From: a virus | Direction: 5' to 3' (one strand) | DNA: 42,732 bases | IMG/VR virus record: IMGVR_UViG_3300043219_000113 | Coordinates: 1 to 42,732 of that record | Shown here: positions 11,780-20,246 of the stretch, piece by piece | Layout: each line of letters opens with the position of its first letter | Numbering within the stretch: position 1 is the first letter of the stretch | Program-made: the position numbers and the translations under genes | The notes under the pieces: model-generated | Seen by the model: only the letters and a program-made list of their open reading frames with translations | Database searches by the model: none | Told to the model about the DNA's origin: nothing

Positions 11780-13741
11780 ATGACCGGCTTCCCCGCCTTT
11801 GGTGACACGACCTTTCCTAATTACATAGAGTCCTTCACCCTTGCTTCGTCAGGTGATAAGGGCTCTCTGAATGCCTCAGGTAATGTGGACTATGACTCAG
11901 CATTAGGCGCAAGAATAGGTACAACCATTACTGACGGCTCAACTTTGAGCTGGGATAATACTTTTGCTACTACCACTCACAGCCTGGATGATGGATTTAG
12001 TGTCAGTTTTGACGTAGAGAAAGGCATATTTGCGGGCACTATTGGCGGTCAGGCCGAGAATCGAACGTTATTTTTAATCGATGGAACTGAAGAGGCGGCG
12101 GTTTCACGGCAATTAACCAACACTAACTGGACCATTCTTAATGATGGAACACCCACCTTCACCGGTTATGTAACCCGGCATCAGGAATACACCACAAAGG
12201 TTAGAGTGGATATTAGCTTTGACCCCACGATCGGTAGTTTTGGCAACATCAAAGTATGGGCTAATAGATACCCGCTAATAGACCAAGACCTCTCTGCTTT
12301 GCCTGATTTTGATTCCGGACTTAATTTATCCGGATTAGGTACAGCAGGCTTTCCCAACATCTCACAGCGATTTAGCAATGTTCAGCTAATCGGCGCTCCA
12401 CTCTCATTCGATACCGTCAACAAGGTCAGGCTCTCTCATATGGGCGATAGCTGGATAGCGACCTATGGACAGCAGGAATTAGGCGGCGCAAATGATACGC
12501 CAGTCTTAACAGGTTATCAGGGTACGGAAGATAGTAGCAGTTACCTGGCCTCGGCCTCATGGAAAAACACAGCCTACGTGGCGCAGCTCACTAATGACTT
12601 GATTGAAAAGGGTATTTATCCAGACGGTGCGGCTGATCAGATGGGGTTTTATGGCCAAGATGGTGGTTTGTTAGGTGATAGTGGAGCAAAGCCCTTTGAT
12701 GAGCGTGTTGATGCCTGCTTAGCACCTCAAGGATCGGCTGGTACACCTTTCCCCTTCCCTGGTCAGGGATCAGCCACTACTGAAGTCTACATAACGCATG
12801 TAGGTACTAACAGCGTGTCTGGCTTTTCTAATGCCCAGATGGATGGCTTCTTTGCTGATTTTGAGGTTAACATTGATCGATTAATTACTGCCGGTGGCTT
12901 AGTAGTTGTGGATTTAATAACACCCCGTTACGACGGCAGCAGTATTCCCCAAGATGTTGACGAAGTTGATTACATGAACGGCCTGCTATCTTCATTGGAG
13001 GGCAGAAGGAATGCTTGTACAGTGAATACGGAAGTTAATACTTTATTTGCTGCTGATGCTACACTTGCTAACGAAATACATCCATCAAGAACGGGTCAAG
13101 TGGTATGGGCGCAAACGGTAGCGAGTGCAATAGAAAGGGTTCTTAATATGGCTATTACAATCCTTGGGAATAATGATAATACAAACGCAGTAACTAACGC
13201 TGTTAACGTGAGTACGATCCAAACAACTAATTTCGCCACTTCTGCACCTTTAGCCATCGATAGGAACTATAGGATAGTTCGATATGGGATATACGGTGAA
13301 TCACTCAACACTACAACAAAAACCAACGAAATCTATATCTATGACCATGACGGAGTGATCACTAATCTCCCCGGCATTTTTGTTACAGGTGACAATATTG
13401 AATTTACGGCAGTAGAGCCTGTCGATTTTTACTTTAAAACCCCGGACTCAGAGGTTATCCTTACCCCAGCCATGTTTCCATCAGGGTTTGCAGTGGTTGC
13501 GTTAGCTGCGACAGGTGCAACGGCAAGGGTTTATAAGGGTAGTAGTGGCGGCTCAAATGCATTTATAGACACCACTGGCGTATCGACTCCAGCTCCTGAT
13601 CCTTTCCCTGTTGCGGCGACATCACTAACAGAGTCAATTATCATATTTGTTGAGCTGGAAGAGATAGCATCGGGCGTAGCCTTAACCAGCGACCTAACGA
13701 GAGACCTAACAAGCAACTTAACATTTAATTTAACAGGATAA
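11780..13741 (+). CDS. SGNH/GDSL-hydrolase tail protein
   Basis: This 653-aa protein has a strand-rich N-terminal domain of about 210 residues that resembles a lectin-like jelly roll. An SGNH-hydrolase module follows: GDS with Ser224 (LSHMGDSWIATYG), GTN with Asn344 (THVGTNSVS), and His434 in NEIHPSRTGQ. The usual Asp two before His is Glu432. Residues 455-653 form a second strand-rich domain. Such phage enzymes remove acetyl groups from surface glycans during attachment. The ribosome-binding site is weak. Its place ahead of the terminase genes, apart from the tailspike, is unusual. Confidence 0.75.
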   Translation: MTGFPAFGDTTFPNYIESFTLASSGDKGSLNASGNVDYDSALGARIGTTITDGSTLSWDNTFATTTHSLDDGFSVSFDVEKGIFAGTIGGQAENRTLFLIDGTEEAAVSRQLTNTNWTILNDGTPTFTGYVTRHQEYTTKVRVDISFDPTIGSFGNIKVWANRYPLIDQDLSALPDFDSGLNLSGLGTAGFPNISQRFSNVQLIGAPLSFDTVNKVRLSHMGDSWIATYGQQELGGANDTPVLTGYQGTEDSSSYLASASWKNTAYVAQLTNDLIEKGIYPDGAADQMGFYGQDGGLLGDSGAKPFDERVDACLAPQGSAGTPFPFPGQGSATTEVYITHVGTNSVSGFSNAQMDGFFADFEVNIDRLITAGGLVVVDLITPRYDGSSIPQDVDEVDYMNGLLSSLEGRRNACTVNTEVNTLFAADATLANEIHPSRTGQVVWAQTVASAIERVLNMAITILGNNDNTNAVTNAVNVSTIQTTNFATSAPLAIDRNYRIVRYGIYGESLNTTTKTNEIYIYDHDGVITNLPGIFVTGDNIEFTAVEPVDFYFKTPDSEVILTPAMFPSGFAVVALAATGATARVYKGSSGGSNAFIDTTGVSTPAPDPFPVAATSLTESIIIFVELEEIASGVALTSDLTRDLTSNLTFNLTG

Positions 13742-13746
13742 AGATC

Positions 13747-14028
13747 ATGAGCGATAGAGATCAGGTAACTACACTCACCGCAAATACCAGTGCTGATGAA
13801 GTGGTTCTTGAAATGCATGGGGAATATAATGTAAGTATTCAAGGTGATATCGGCGGCGGTACACTCACGCATTATATTCATAATACAGAAGGGCGAGGGG
13901 GCGTGGCTAGAGCGGACACGACTGCCCCCTATTTAAGCAAGGTCCAGGAGTCTGAGTTCGTATTAACTGGATCCACAGCCCCTGATTTAGACATCATACT
14001 AACCCCTGTTACAGTTAATCAGGATTAA
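13747..14028 (+). CDS. Hypothetical strand-rich protein, 93 aa
   Basis: It begins 6 bp after the SGNH gene. The sequence is glycine- and threonine-rich with alternating hydrophobic strands (VVLEMHGEYNVSIQGDIGG), as in small virion decoration or fibre-associated proteins. It may assemble with the preceding tail protein. No family was recognised. Confidence 0.5.
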   Translation: MSDRDQVTTLTANTSADEVVLEMHGEYNVSIQGDIGGGTLTHYIHNTEGRGGVARADTTAPYLSKVQESEFVLTGSTAPDLDIILTPVTVNQD

Positions 14029-14041
14029 AGACGGCGGTAGT

Positions 14042-14065
14042 CATAAGTTAAACTTATGGTATAAT
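14042..14065 (+). promoter_or_regulatory. Extended -10 promoter with a 17-bp palindromic operator
   Basis: CATAAGTTAAACTTATG (14042-14058) is a perfect palindrome with arms of 8. TGGTATAAT (14057-14065) is a perfect extended -10 that overlaps its end. The palindrome shares TAAGTTAA with the operator at 727-742, and its half-site resembles CATAAGTCAAA at 754-764. The same regulator may bind all of them. It controls the small genes at 14092-14818 independently of the late genes. Confidence 0.6.
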
Positions 14066-14091
14066 CCAAACATATCAATAGGATTAATACC

Positions 14092-14277
14092 ATGAGAGAC
14101 ATTAACAACCAAAGAGAAGTCAAGGTTGATAATACAGAAATCTATAAGCTTGGCGATAAGGTCAAAAAGATTGACGGTAAAGAGGTTGACAAAGATGAGC
14201 CTTATTCTCTGATAATGATCATATTAAACGAATACAATCTATCTGTTATCAAAAATGAGACAGGTATCTTACACTAG
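14092..14277 (+). CDS. Hypothetical protein, 61 aa, behind an operator-controlled promoter
   Basis: ATAGGA lies about 12 nt upstream. The product is highly charged (DINNQREVKVDN...KLGDKVKKIDGKEVDKD) with a hydrophobic strand-like end. Its own promoter and operator suggest expression outside the late programme. No family was recognised. Confidence 0.55.
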   Translation: MRDINNQREVKVDNTEIYKLGDKVKKIDGKEVDKDEPYSLIMIILNEYNLSVIKNETGILH

Positions 14278-14303
14278 CACCAACCGTAAGGAGTGCGCCA
14301 TCA

Positions 14304-14582
14304 ATGAACAGACGTAAATTCCTAGCTCTATTAGGTATAACGGCAGCCGCTCCACAGGCCGTTAAAGCAATATCCATCGACGAGCAACGCCTTGATAACT
14401 CCAGCGTTCATATTATTAAATGGGGTGATTCGTCCGTCGAGACTGGCTTTGCCCAGCGGCACGCAGCCATGATTGAGGATATATGGATAAGGACAGGAAA
14501 GGGCGAAACACCTACAGAATTCCAAGGCATGACAGCCATTAGAACTGGATTGCCTAAGGCCTGCCGGAGGGTGGATAAGTAA
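14304..14582 (+). CDS. Small protein with a twin-arginine (Tat) signal
   Basis: Residues 1-22 form a Tat-type signal: RRKFL, a moderately hydrophobic core (ALLGITAAAP) and an AxA-like site (VKA). Cleavage would leave about 70 residues in the periplasm or membrane. Tat export implies folding or cofactor binding before export, or avoidance of the Sec route. AAGGAG lies upstream. The next gene overlaps as TAATG. A Tat substrate is uncommon among phage genes; a cassette changing the host envelope is possible. The mature part was not recognised. Confidence 0.6.
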   Translation: MNRRKFLALLGITAAAPQAVKAISIDEQRLDNSSVHIIKWGDSSVETGFAQRHAAMIEDIWIRTGKGETPTEFQGMTAIRTGLPKACRRVDK

Positions 14583-14818
14583 TGGATGTCTATGATGTTC
14601 TGATTTTTCAGCAGTACACAGCCGCACAGCTTGGCACCTCTGTTGCTCAGTTTCAACTAAGTCGGCAGGATGTCATGGATCTCGGTTCAGAGATTTTGCT
14701 CAGGGGAGGTTTTATTAGCATGAATCTATCAAATATGGCATCACTAATGGCTATGACCGGAGCACTAGAGAAAGGGACTACATTTATGGGCATTTCTTTA
14801 ATTGCTAGCGATATGTAA
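14582..14818 (+). CDS. Hypothetical protein, 78 aa
   Basis: The start overlaps the Tat-signal gene stop. The sequence is helical, with an N-terminal YDVLIFQQYTAAQLG segment and a methionine-rich, weakly hydrophobic C-terminus (MNLSNMASLMAMTGAL). No family was recognised. The spacer after it is AT-rich with ATATTAAT palindromes and no clear terminator. Confidence 0.5.
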   Translation: MDVYDVLIFQQYTAAQLGTSVAQFQLSRQDVMDLGSEILLRGGFISMNLSNMASLMAMTGALEKGTTFMGISLIASDM

Positions 14819-14871
14819 TGGTTATATCGAAATATATTAATATAGATTTATCAAAAGGTTAGCCAAGTATC

Positions 14872-15180
14872 ATGGCAGCACCCAAAGGCAATAACTACGG
14901 AGGGAGCGCGTTAGTAGCAAGGAACGCACTGGAGCACGCTCTGCTGGCTAGTCAGGGCGAAGAGCCTGCGGGCGAGAAGGTTAGTAAGTTCAAGGCTTTA
15001 GTTGAGATATGGGACGCACAAATCACTAAGGCTAAGGATGGCGATACTCAATCAGCATCTATGATTATTGATAGATTAGACGGCAGGCCCAAACAGGCGA
15101 CAGAGCTTACAGGCGCTGACGGAGGCCCTATCCAAACAGATTCAGTCTTTGAGTTTATCCCAGTGGATGCTGGCTCTTGA
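14872..15180 (+). CDS. terS: Terminase small subunit (putative)
   Basis: This 102-aa protein begins MAAPKGNNYGG, as in many phage small terminases. A helical DNA-recognition region follows, and it ends GRPKQATELTGADGGPI, also frequent in the family. The large subunit follows directly, with a TTGA overlap. It would bind the packaging site and regulate the ATPase. It is shorter than the P22 protein. Confidence 0.7.
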   Translation: MAAPKGNNYGGSALVARNALEHALLASQGEEPAGEKVSKFKALVEIWDAQITKAKDGDTQSASMIIDRLDGRPKQATELTGADGGPIQTDSVFEFIPVDAGS

Positions 15181-16733
15181 GGCGTATCAAGATCGAGTAC
15201 GTTAAAAACCTCTACCCTATCTTTACCAAGCCCAAGCGCATAAAAATCATAGTCGGTGGCCGAGGCTCAACAAAGTCAACTGGCGTGGCTGATTATGTCG
15301 ATACCAAAATGGCAGTCGGTGAGTTGTGGTGTTGTGCCAGGGAGAACCAGAACAGTATTGAAGAGTCGGTCCACAGGACATTGTTGGATGAAATTAGCCG
15401 GTTAGAAATGGAAGGGTTCAGCGAGACTAAAAACTCAATCACTCACGCTAGTGGTGGGCGGGCATTCTACCGAGGATTGGCACGAAATATATCCAGTTTA
15501 AAATCTACGCTATCGGGTATTGATGGGCTATGGATTGAGGAAGGTGAAGACATATCAATTAATACGCTGAGAACTTTAACGGCCTCTGTCCGGTTAAACG
15601 CCAAGGATACTGAGAAGTTGTTGGATGGCAGGACTATTGAAACTATTGAAGAGCTTGATGAGCTATTGGCCGATAGTGATATTGATATGCCTGAGATCAT
15701 TATCACAATGAACAGAGGCGCAAGGACTGGCGCTATTGCACAACAATGGTTAGCCAGGGCAGAGACTGAGCTATCACGATGTGGATACTATGAAGACGAT
15801 CTAATCATGGTTGTCGAGATGAATTACACTGATATGCCTAAGAGCTGGTTTATTGCTTCAGGATTAGAGCAAGAAAGGCTGGATGATTTAGATAAGTTGT
15901 CAGATGCTATGTATGGCCATAAGTGGTTAGGCTGGTATCTCGACGAAGTTGAAGGCTCAATCATTAAAGGCATCTGGTTTGATGCTGCAGTCGATGCACA
16001 TAAGCTGGAGAGATTAAAGAAGCTCTTTGAACCTAAAGGCTCAATCAGGGCTGCGCATGACCCATCAGATTCAGGCGGGGATAATAAAGGATACTGCTCC
16101 CGGCATGATTCAATATTCAAAAGGATTACCTGTTCTGATATCGGTGAAATTGATGAGGGCTGTGATTGGGCTATTGGATTAGCGAAGGAAGATAATGCAG
16201 ATTCCTTTATTGTTGATGGTGACGGCATGGGTACAGGCTTAAAGCGTCAGCTATCCAATGCATTCACAGGCACTAAAACAAAGTATCATCTGTTCAAGGG
16301 TTCATTGTCTGGCAGCGGTCAGGACAGGGCAGATGATATCTATTTACCCTCTGCAGGTGATAGTGATTACGGTAAGCCAAAAACCTATTCCGAGACGTTC
16401 AAGAACAATAGGGCACAATATTCGATATCTTTAGCCGATAAGTTCTATAATACCTACAAGTGTGTGGTGCGCGGTGACTGGATTGATCCATCAGAGATGA
16501 TTAGTATTGATTCTGAGGGTGTCGATGATATGGATAGACTGCGCTCAGAGGTTACAAGAATCCCTATTAAGCCCAACAATACGGGACTTCAACAGATTAT
16601 GAGCAAGCAGGAAATGAAGCTATTAAAGATTGATTCTCCTGGTATGTGGGATTGTATGATGATGTCAGAATACATGCCGCCACAAAAAAAGATTAGAAAG
16701 CCGATTCAATACGCGAGTACAGGCTCAGTATGA
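15177..16733 (+). CDS. terL: Terminase large subunit
   Basis: This 518-aa packaging motor has a Walker A motif GGRGSTKS (residues 27-34), a Walker B-like strand with LWIEE (Glu121-Glu122), and a C-terminal RNase H-like nuclease with acidic residues in AAHDPSD and FIVDGDGMG. The only start available in the N-terminal region is TTG at 15177, which overlaps the TerS stop (TTGA), so it relies on coupling. The length is normal. It cuts concatemers and pumps DNA into the prohead through the portal. Confidence 0.9.
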   Translation: MRRIKIEYVKNLYPIFTKPKRIKIIVGGRGSTKSTGVADYVDTKMAVGELWCCARENQNSIEESVHRTLLDEISRLEMEGFSETKNSITHASGGRAFYRGLARNISSLKSTLSGIDGLWIEEGEDISINTLRTLTASVRLNAKDTEKLLDGRTIETIEELDELLADSDIDMPEIIITMNRGARTGAIAQQWLARAETELSRCGYYEDDLIMVVEMNYTDMPKSWFIASGLEQERLDDLDKLSDAMYGHKWLGWYLDEVEGSIIKGIWFDAAVDAHKLERLKKLFEPKGSIRAAHDPSDSGGDNKGYCSRHDSIFKRITCSDIGEIDEGCDWAIGLAKEDNADSFIVDGDGMGTGLKRQLSNAFTGTKTKYHLFKGSLSGSGQDRADDIYLPSAGDSDYGKPKTYSETFKNNRAQYSISLADKFYNTYKCVVRGDWIDPSEMISIDSEGVDDMDRLRSEVTRIPIKPNNTGLQQIMSKQEMKLLKIDSPGMWDCMMMSEYMPPQKKIRKPIQYASTGSV

Positions 16734-16927
16734 ACCTAGCCAACATGTTTCGCACAGCTGATGAAGATGGCGAATGCTCAGATGAGATAGGGCCAGGGCT
16801 CCACGTGGAACAATTAAGAGCTGAGGTCGAGGCTGAAGGTTATATCTTTAAGACGGATGGCCGTGCATTCTCAGTTATAATAAGCAAAAGACAGCCTATT
16901 AATTACCCGAAAGCAGGTACAGTTTAA
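16730..16927 (+). CDS. Hypothetical protein between terminase and portal, 65 aa
   Basis: It overlaps the TerL stop (ATGA) and touches the portal start, so all three are co-translated. The first half is acidic; the second is strand-like and basic (FSVIISKRQPINYPK). It may be a minor packaging or head protein. No family was recognised. Confidence 0.55.
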   Translation: MNLANMFRTADEDGECSDEIGPGLHVEQLRAEVEAEGYIFKTDGRAFSVIISKRQPINYPKAGTV

Positions 16928-19002
16928 TGCCAATGACCGATGAGGAGCTATGTAACAGGCTGCGAGATAGAGAAGCCGACGCCATACAGTTCAATAGTAC
17001 ATTCGGCACAGAGAATGAGGAGAACCTGTCTTATTATCTAGCCAGGCCCTTTGGTAATGAGATAGCCGATCAATCTCAAGTCGTATCAACCGACTGCGCT
17101 GATGTGGTTGAAGCTGATATGCCCTCTCTAGCCAGGGTATTCCTTGGGCCAAACCCGGTTATAACCTTCGCGCCCAATAGTAAATCTGAGGCCGATGTCA
17201 AGGAAGCTGAAGATAAAACACAGTATATTGACTGGTTAGTCAGGGGGCAGTCTCACTCATTTCAAACTCAGTTAGGATGGCTGAAAGACTCTGAAATCCA
17301 GAAGTTCGGCGCGGTTAAGTATTTTATTGAAGATGTCGAGACGACCAAAGAAGTCAAGATGCGTGGATTGTCAGAGCTTGAGATAACCCAGGCCGAGGAA
17401 GACCTTGATAGCAAGGATGTCAAGAGCATAGATAGAGTTAAGGAAGAGGATAATGAGGTTGAAGAGGGCGATGAGCCTACTTTTGATATTACCTTTCGAA
17501 TTACAACACGATCAGGCAATCGAGCAACCTACAAAGGCGTTGACACTGGGAACCTGTTAATCACAAGGGGTTCGGAGAGTGTTGACGAAGCCAGCTTAGT
17601 CGGCGATATAATGACCAAGACGCGTGGCGAGCTAAAGGCTATGGGTGTGTCGGTCACTAAGATCAACAAGATACCCACTGCAGGCTCTAAAACTGTTGAG
17701 TCCTCAAAGATGAACACCTTGCGGTTCAGTGATGAGGGTGGTGATTCAAGCATCGTGGTTACTGATGCATGGGCGGCTGAATATGTCGAGCTATTAGATT
17801 TATATGTAAAGGTTGACTACGACCAGGACGGGATTGCAGAGCGCAGACGTGTATTAAAATCACGCTTTGAAGAGGTGATTATTATTAACGAGGCTTTTGA
17901 CCACGTACCTTACGCGATCATCTCGTCAATTATCATGCCACATTCTGCTATCGGGCGTAGTCGTGTTGAGGTTACAAAGTCCAATCAGCTGCAGAAGTCT
18001 AAGTTACTACGGGAATCCTTTGATAATACGGAATTAGTTAATCACCCCGGCATTATTGTTAACGATGATAATGTCAACGTCGATGATATGTTAACGGTAA
18101 GGTCTGGGCGCATCATTAGAACAGACGGTGTCCCATCACAAGATGCATTCCCTTTAGTTGTTCCCTCAGTGCTTAGCGAATCCTTACAATTTATTCAGTA
18201 CTTGGACTTTGCCCGCGCACAGACCACAGGGACATTGATGGCTTCGCAGGGATTGGATGCTGATGCGCTTAATTCAGAGACAGCTACCCGGTTTGTGGGT
18301 GTTCAGGATGAGGGCTCAGCTAAAATTGAGCTGGTTGCCAGAGGAATAGCGGAGGTAGGGTATAAAAAGCTTTATGACGGTATGGCCTGGCTAGTCAGTC
18401 ATTTTCAAGATTCATCTACTGAAATCATGGTGTTAGGCAAGGAGTTAACTGTTGATCCGAGAAAATGGCGGTTTGATCATAAGGCTAAGTCCGAGATCTC
18501 AGAGGGTGCCGGTGATCAGCAGAAACAATCGAATACATTGACAGGTATATTACAGATTCAGCAGCAGATGAAGGCGGCAGGCTCACCACTGGTTGACGAG
18601 GTTAAGATATTCAATACCTTGGATAAATTAGTTAAGGTTAATGGGTTGGCTCGGGTGGATGAGTTCTTTAACAATCCAGAGGTTGAAGATGATTTACTCA
18701 AGGCTAGGAATGAGATACTGACCAATACTGTCGAGCAGTTACAACAGATGGTTCAGCAGCTACAGAATCCGTTGGCTGAGGCCGAAGAAATCAAAGGGCG
18801 CGCTAAATTAATAGAGGCTGAAGGCAAGCAAGAGCTAGATGCCGCTAATATGCTGAAGGATATGAAAGAGTTCAGGGAAGAAATGAAGCTTGAGTTTGAA
18901 AAACTGGATGAGAGCAAACGCCAAGCCAATATGAAGACAGCAACCGACTTAACGAAGCTTGAGCTTGATAGTGGGGAAGAAGTGCCAGGGGGCTTAGTAT
19001 GA
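16927..19002 (+). CDS. Portal protein (P22 gp1-like)
   Basis: This 691-aa protein is close in length to P22 gp1 (about 725). The N-terminal region shows the podovirus portal pattern (VVEADMPSLARVFLGPNPVITF), and the core has ETATRFVGVQDEGSAKIELVARGI. A long charged helix lies at about 600-680. It would form the dodecameric vertex through which DNA enters and leaves. The context between TerL and scaffold agrees. Confidence 0.85.
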   Translation: MPMTDEELCNRLRDREADAIQFNSTFGTENEENLSYYLARPFGNEIADQSQVVSTDCADVVEADMPSLARVFLGPNPVITFAPNSKSEADVKEAEDKTQYIDWLVRGQSHSFQTQLGWLKDSEIQKFGAVKYFIEDVETTKEVKMRGLSELEITQAEEDLDSKDVKSIDRVKEEDNEVEEGDEPTFDITFRITTRSGNRATYKGVDTGNLLITRGSESVDEASLVGDIMTKTRGELKAMGVSVTKINKIPTAGSKTVESSKMNTLRFSDEGGDSSIVVTDAWAAEYVELLDLYVKVDYDQDGIAERRRVLKSRFEEVIIINEAFDHVPYAIISSIIMPHSAIGRSRVEVTKSNQLQKSKLLRESFDNTELVNHPGIIVNDDNVNVDDMLTVRSGRIIRTDGVPSQDAFPLVVPSVLSESLQFIQYLDFARAQTTGTLMASQGLDADALNSETATRFVGVQDEGSAKIELVARGIAEVGYKKLYDGMAWLVSHFQDSSTEIMVLGKELTVDPRKWRFDHKAKSEISEGAGDQQKQSNTLTGILQIQQQMKAAGSPLVDEVKIFNTLDKLVKVNGLARVDEFFNNPEVEDDLLKARNEILTNTVEQLQQMVQQLQNPLAEAEEIKGRAKLIEAEGKQELDAANMLKDMKEFREEMKLEFEKLDESKRQANMKTATDLTKLELDSGEEVPGGLV

Positions 19003-19307
19003 GTGAAAAAGAAAGGCGCGAGCAATTAGATAACAGCATTAAGCGCAAAGGTGACGCTGATCTTATATTGAATTCATATTTACACAAAGAAGCATGGAAT
19101 GTGATTGAGTTACACCTGTTTAACCAGTTTTCCAAGACAAAAGACGAGCAATCTGCCGAAAGAGAAGCCCTTTACCATGAGATGAGAGGGCTACAACGTG
19201 TAAAAAAATATTATGAGAGTATACTAACCACAGGTAAATTAGCAGAAGATGAGCTAACACGGTTGCAAAAAGCATTTAGAGCAGCTAAAAAAGCAATAGG
19301 AATGTGA
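18999..19307 (+). CDS. Hypothetical helical protein in the head cluster, 102 aa
   Basis: It is coupled to the portal gene (ATGA). The product is almost wholly charged helix (EKERREQLDNSIKRKGDADLI; EALYHEMRGLQRVKKYYES). Its place between portal and scaffold suggests an assembly or head protein. No family was recognised. Confidence 0.6.
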   Translation: MSEKERREQLDNSIKRKGDADLILNSYLHKEAWNVIELHLFNQFSKTKDEQSAEREALYHEMRGLQRVKKYYESILTTGKLAEDELTRLQKAFRAAKKAIGM

Positions 19308-19314
19308 GGTTTAT

Positions 19315-20199
19315 ATGCAAGACAATCTAGATAATCCAATTTTGGAACCTAGTGATAAGTTTTACGGTGTTGAATCGGATAAGGCGGAAGTCCCCGAGGA
19401 AATCACCGCTGTAGTAGAAGAAGCCCCAGAGGAAACAGTTGTTGAATCTGAAGAGTTGGATGTCAGCGCCAGCGAAGCCGAAGATGATGCGGGATCTCTT
19501 GTTTACGAAATTGGTGGAGAAGAGGTAACCCAGACGCAGATTCAAGAGTGGAAGCAGGGATATTTACGGCAATCCGATTATACGTTAAAGACTCAAGGTG
19601 TAGCCGAGAAAGTCAAAACTGAGGTAGCTAAGAAAGTATCTGAAGGTATTGGTGATCTTGAGGCTAAGGCTTCGGCCCTAGCTGAGCACACAACAGCGCT
19701 AACTGCCTTGCTTGATGAGGTAGAGGGTAGCGTTGATCTTGAGGAATTGCGCGAACTAGATTATGAAGAGTACCAGAAGACCAAGGAAACGATAGATAAC
19801 CGGAGAGCAAAGATTAAGCAAGCCTCTGAAGCAGCCCATAAGGCTGTTGGAGACGCCAATCTAGCCCATGCTACTGAGCAGCGTTCATTGTTTATAGCTT
19901 CAAATCCCGAGTGGTCAGACGATAAAGGTCAGGCTACGCCTAAACGGGATGATGACTTTAAGCTTATTAGTGAATATGCACAGTCGGTAGGCTTTACGCC
20001 TGATGAGTTCGGCCAAGTTCAGAACCACAAGGTGATGATTGCCGTTCTTGAAGCTGCAAAATATCGTCAGTTGAAGCAAAAAACGACTAAATCCAAGGAA
20101 GTCAAGGTAGCTCCGAAACTAGTAAAACCAACACAACAGAAATCAACTAAAACTGATACCCGAAGCGATGGTGACAGGTTCTACGCCGTTAAGGGTTAA
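19315..20199 (+). CDS. Capsid scaffolding protein (putative)
   Basis: This 294-aa acidic protein has a disordered N-terminus (to about residue 60), a long helical centre (VAEKVKTEVAKKVSEGIGDLEAKASALAEH) and a basic tail (KATKSKEVKVAPKLVK-like), as in scaffolds that bind coat subunits at the C-terminus. The location directly before the major capsid gene supports this. Sequence similarity alone would not be decisive. Confidence 0.7.
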   Translation: MQDNLDNPILEPSDKFYGVESDKAEVPEEITAVVEEAPEETVVESEELDVSASEAEDDAGSLVYEIGGEEVTQTQIQEWKQGYLRQSDYTLKTQGVAEKVKTEVAKKVSEGIGDLEAKASALAEHTTALTALLDEVEGSVDLEELRELDYEEYQKTKETIDNRRAKIKQASEAAHKAVGDANLAHATEQRSLFIASNPEWSDDKGQATPKRDDDFKLISEYAQSVGFTPDEFGQVQNHKVMIAVLEAAKYRQLKQKTTKSKEVKVAPKLVKPTQQKSTKTDTRSDGDRFYAVKG

Positions 20200-20209
20200 T
20201 CAATTTCCT

Positions 20210-20231
20210 CGGGCTCGTCGTGAGACGCCCG
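20210..20231 (+). promoter_or_regulatory. GC-rich hairpin in the capsid gene leader
   Basis: CGGGC (20210-20214) pairs with GCCCG (20227-20231) across a 12-nt loop, ending 16 bp before the capsid gene start. No T-run follows. It could stabilise the abundant coat mRNA or reduce read-through from the scaffold gene. Confidence 0.4.
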
Positions 20232-20246
20232 GTAACGAGGTGAAAT

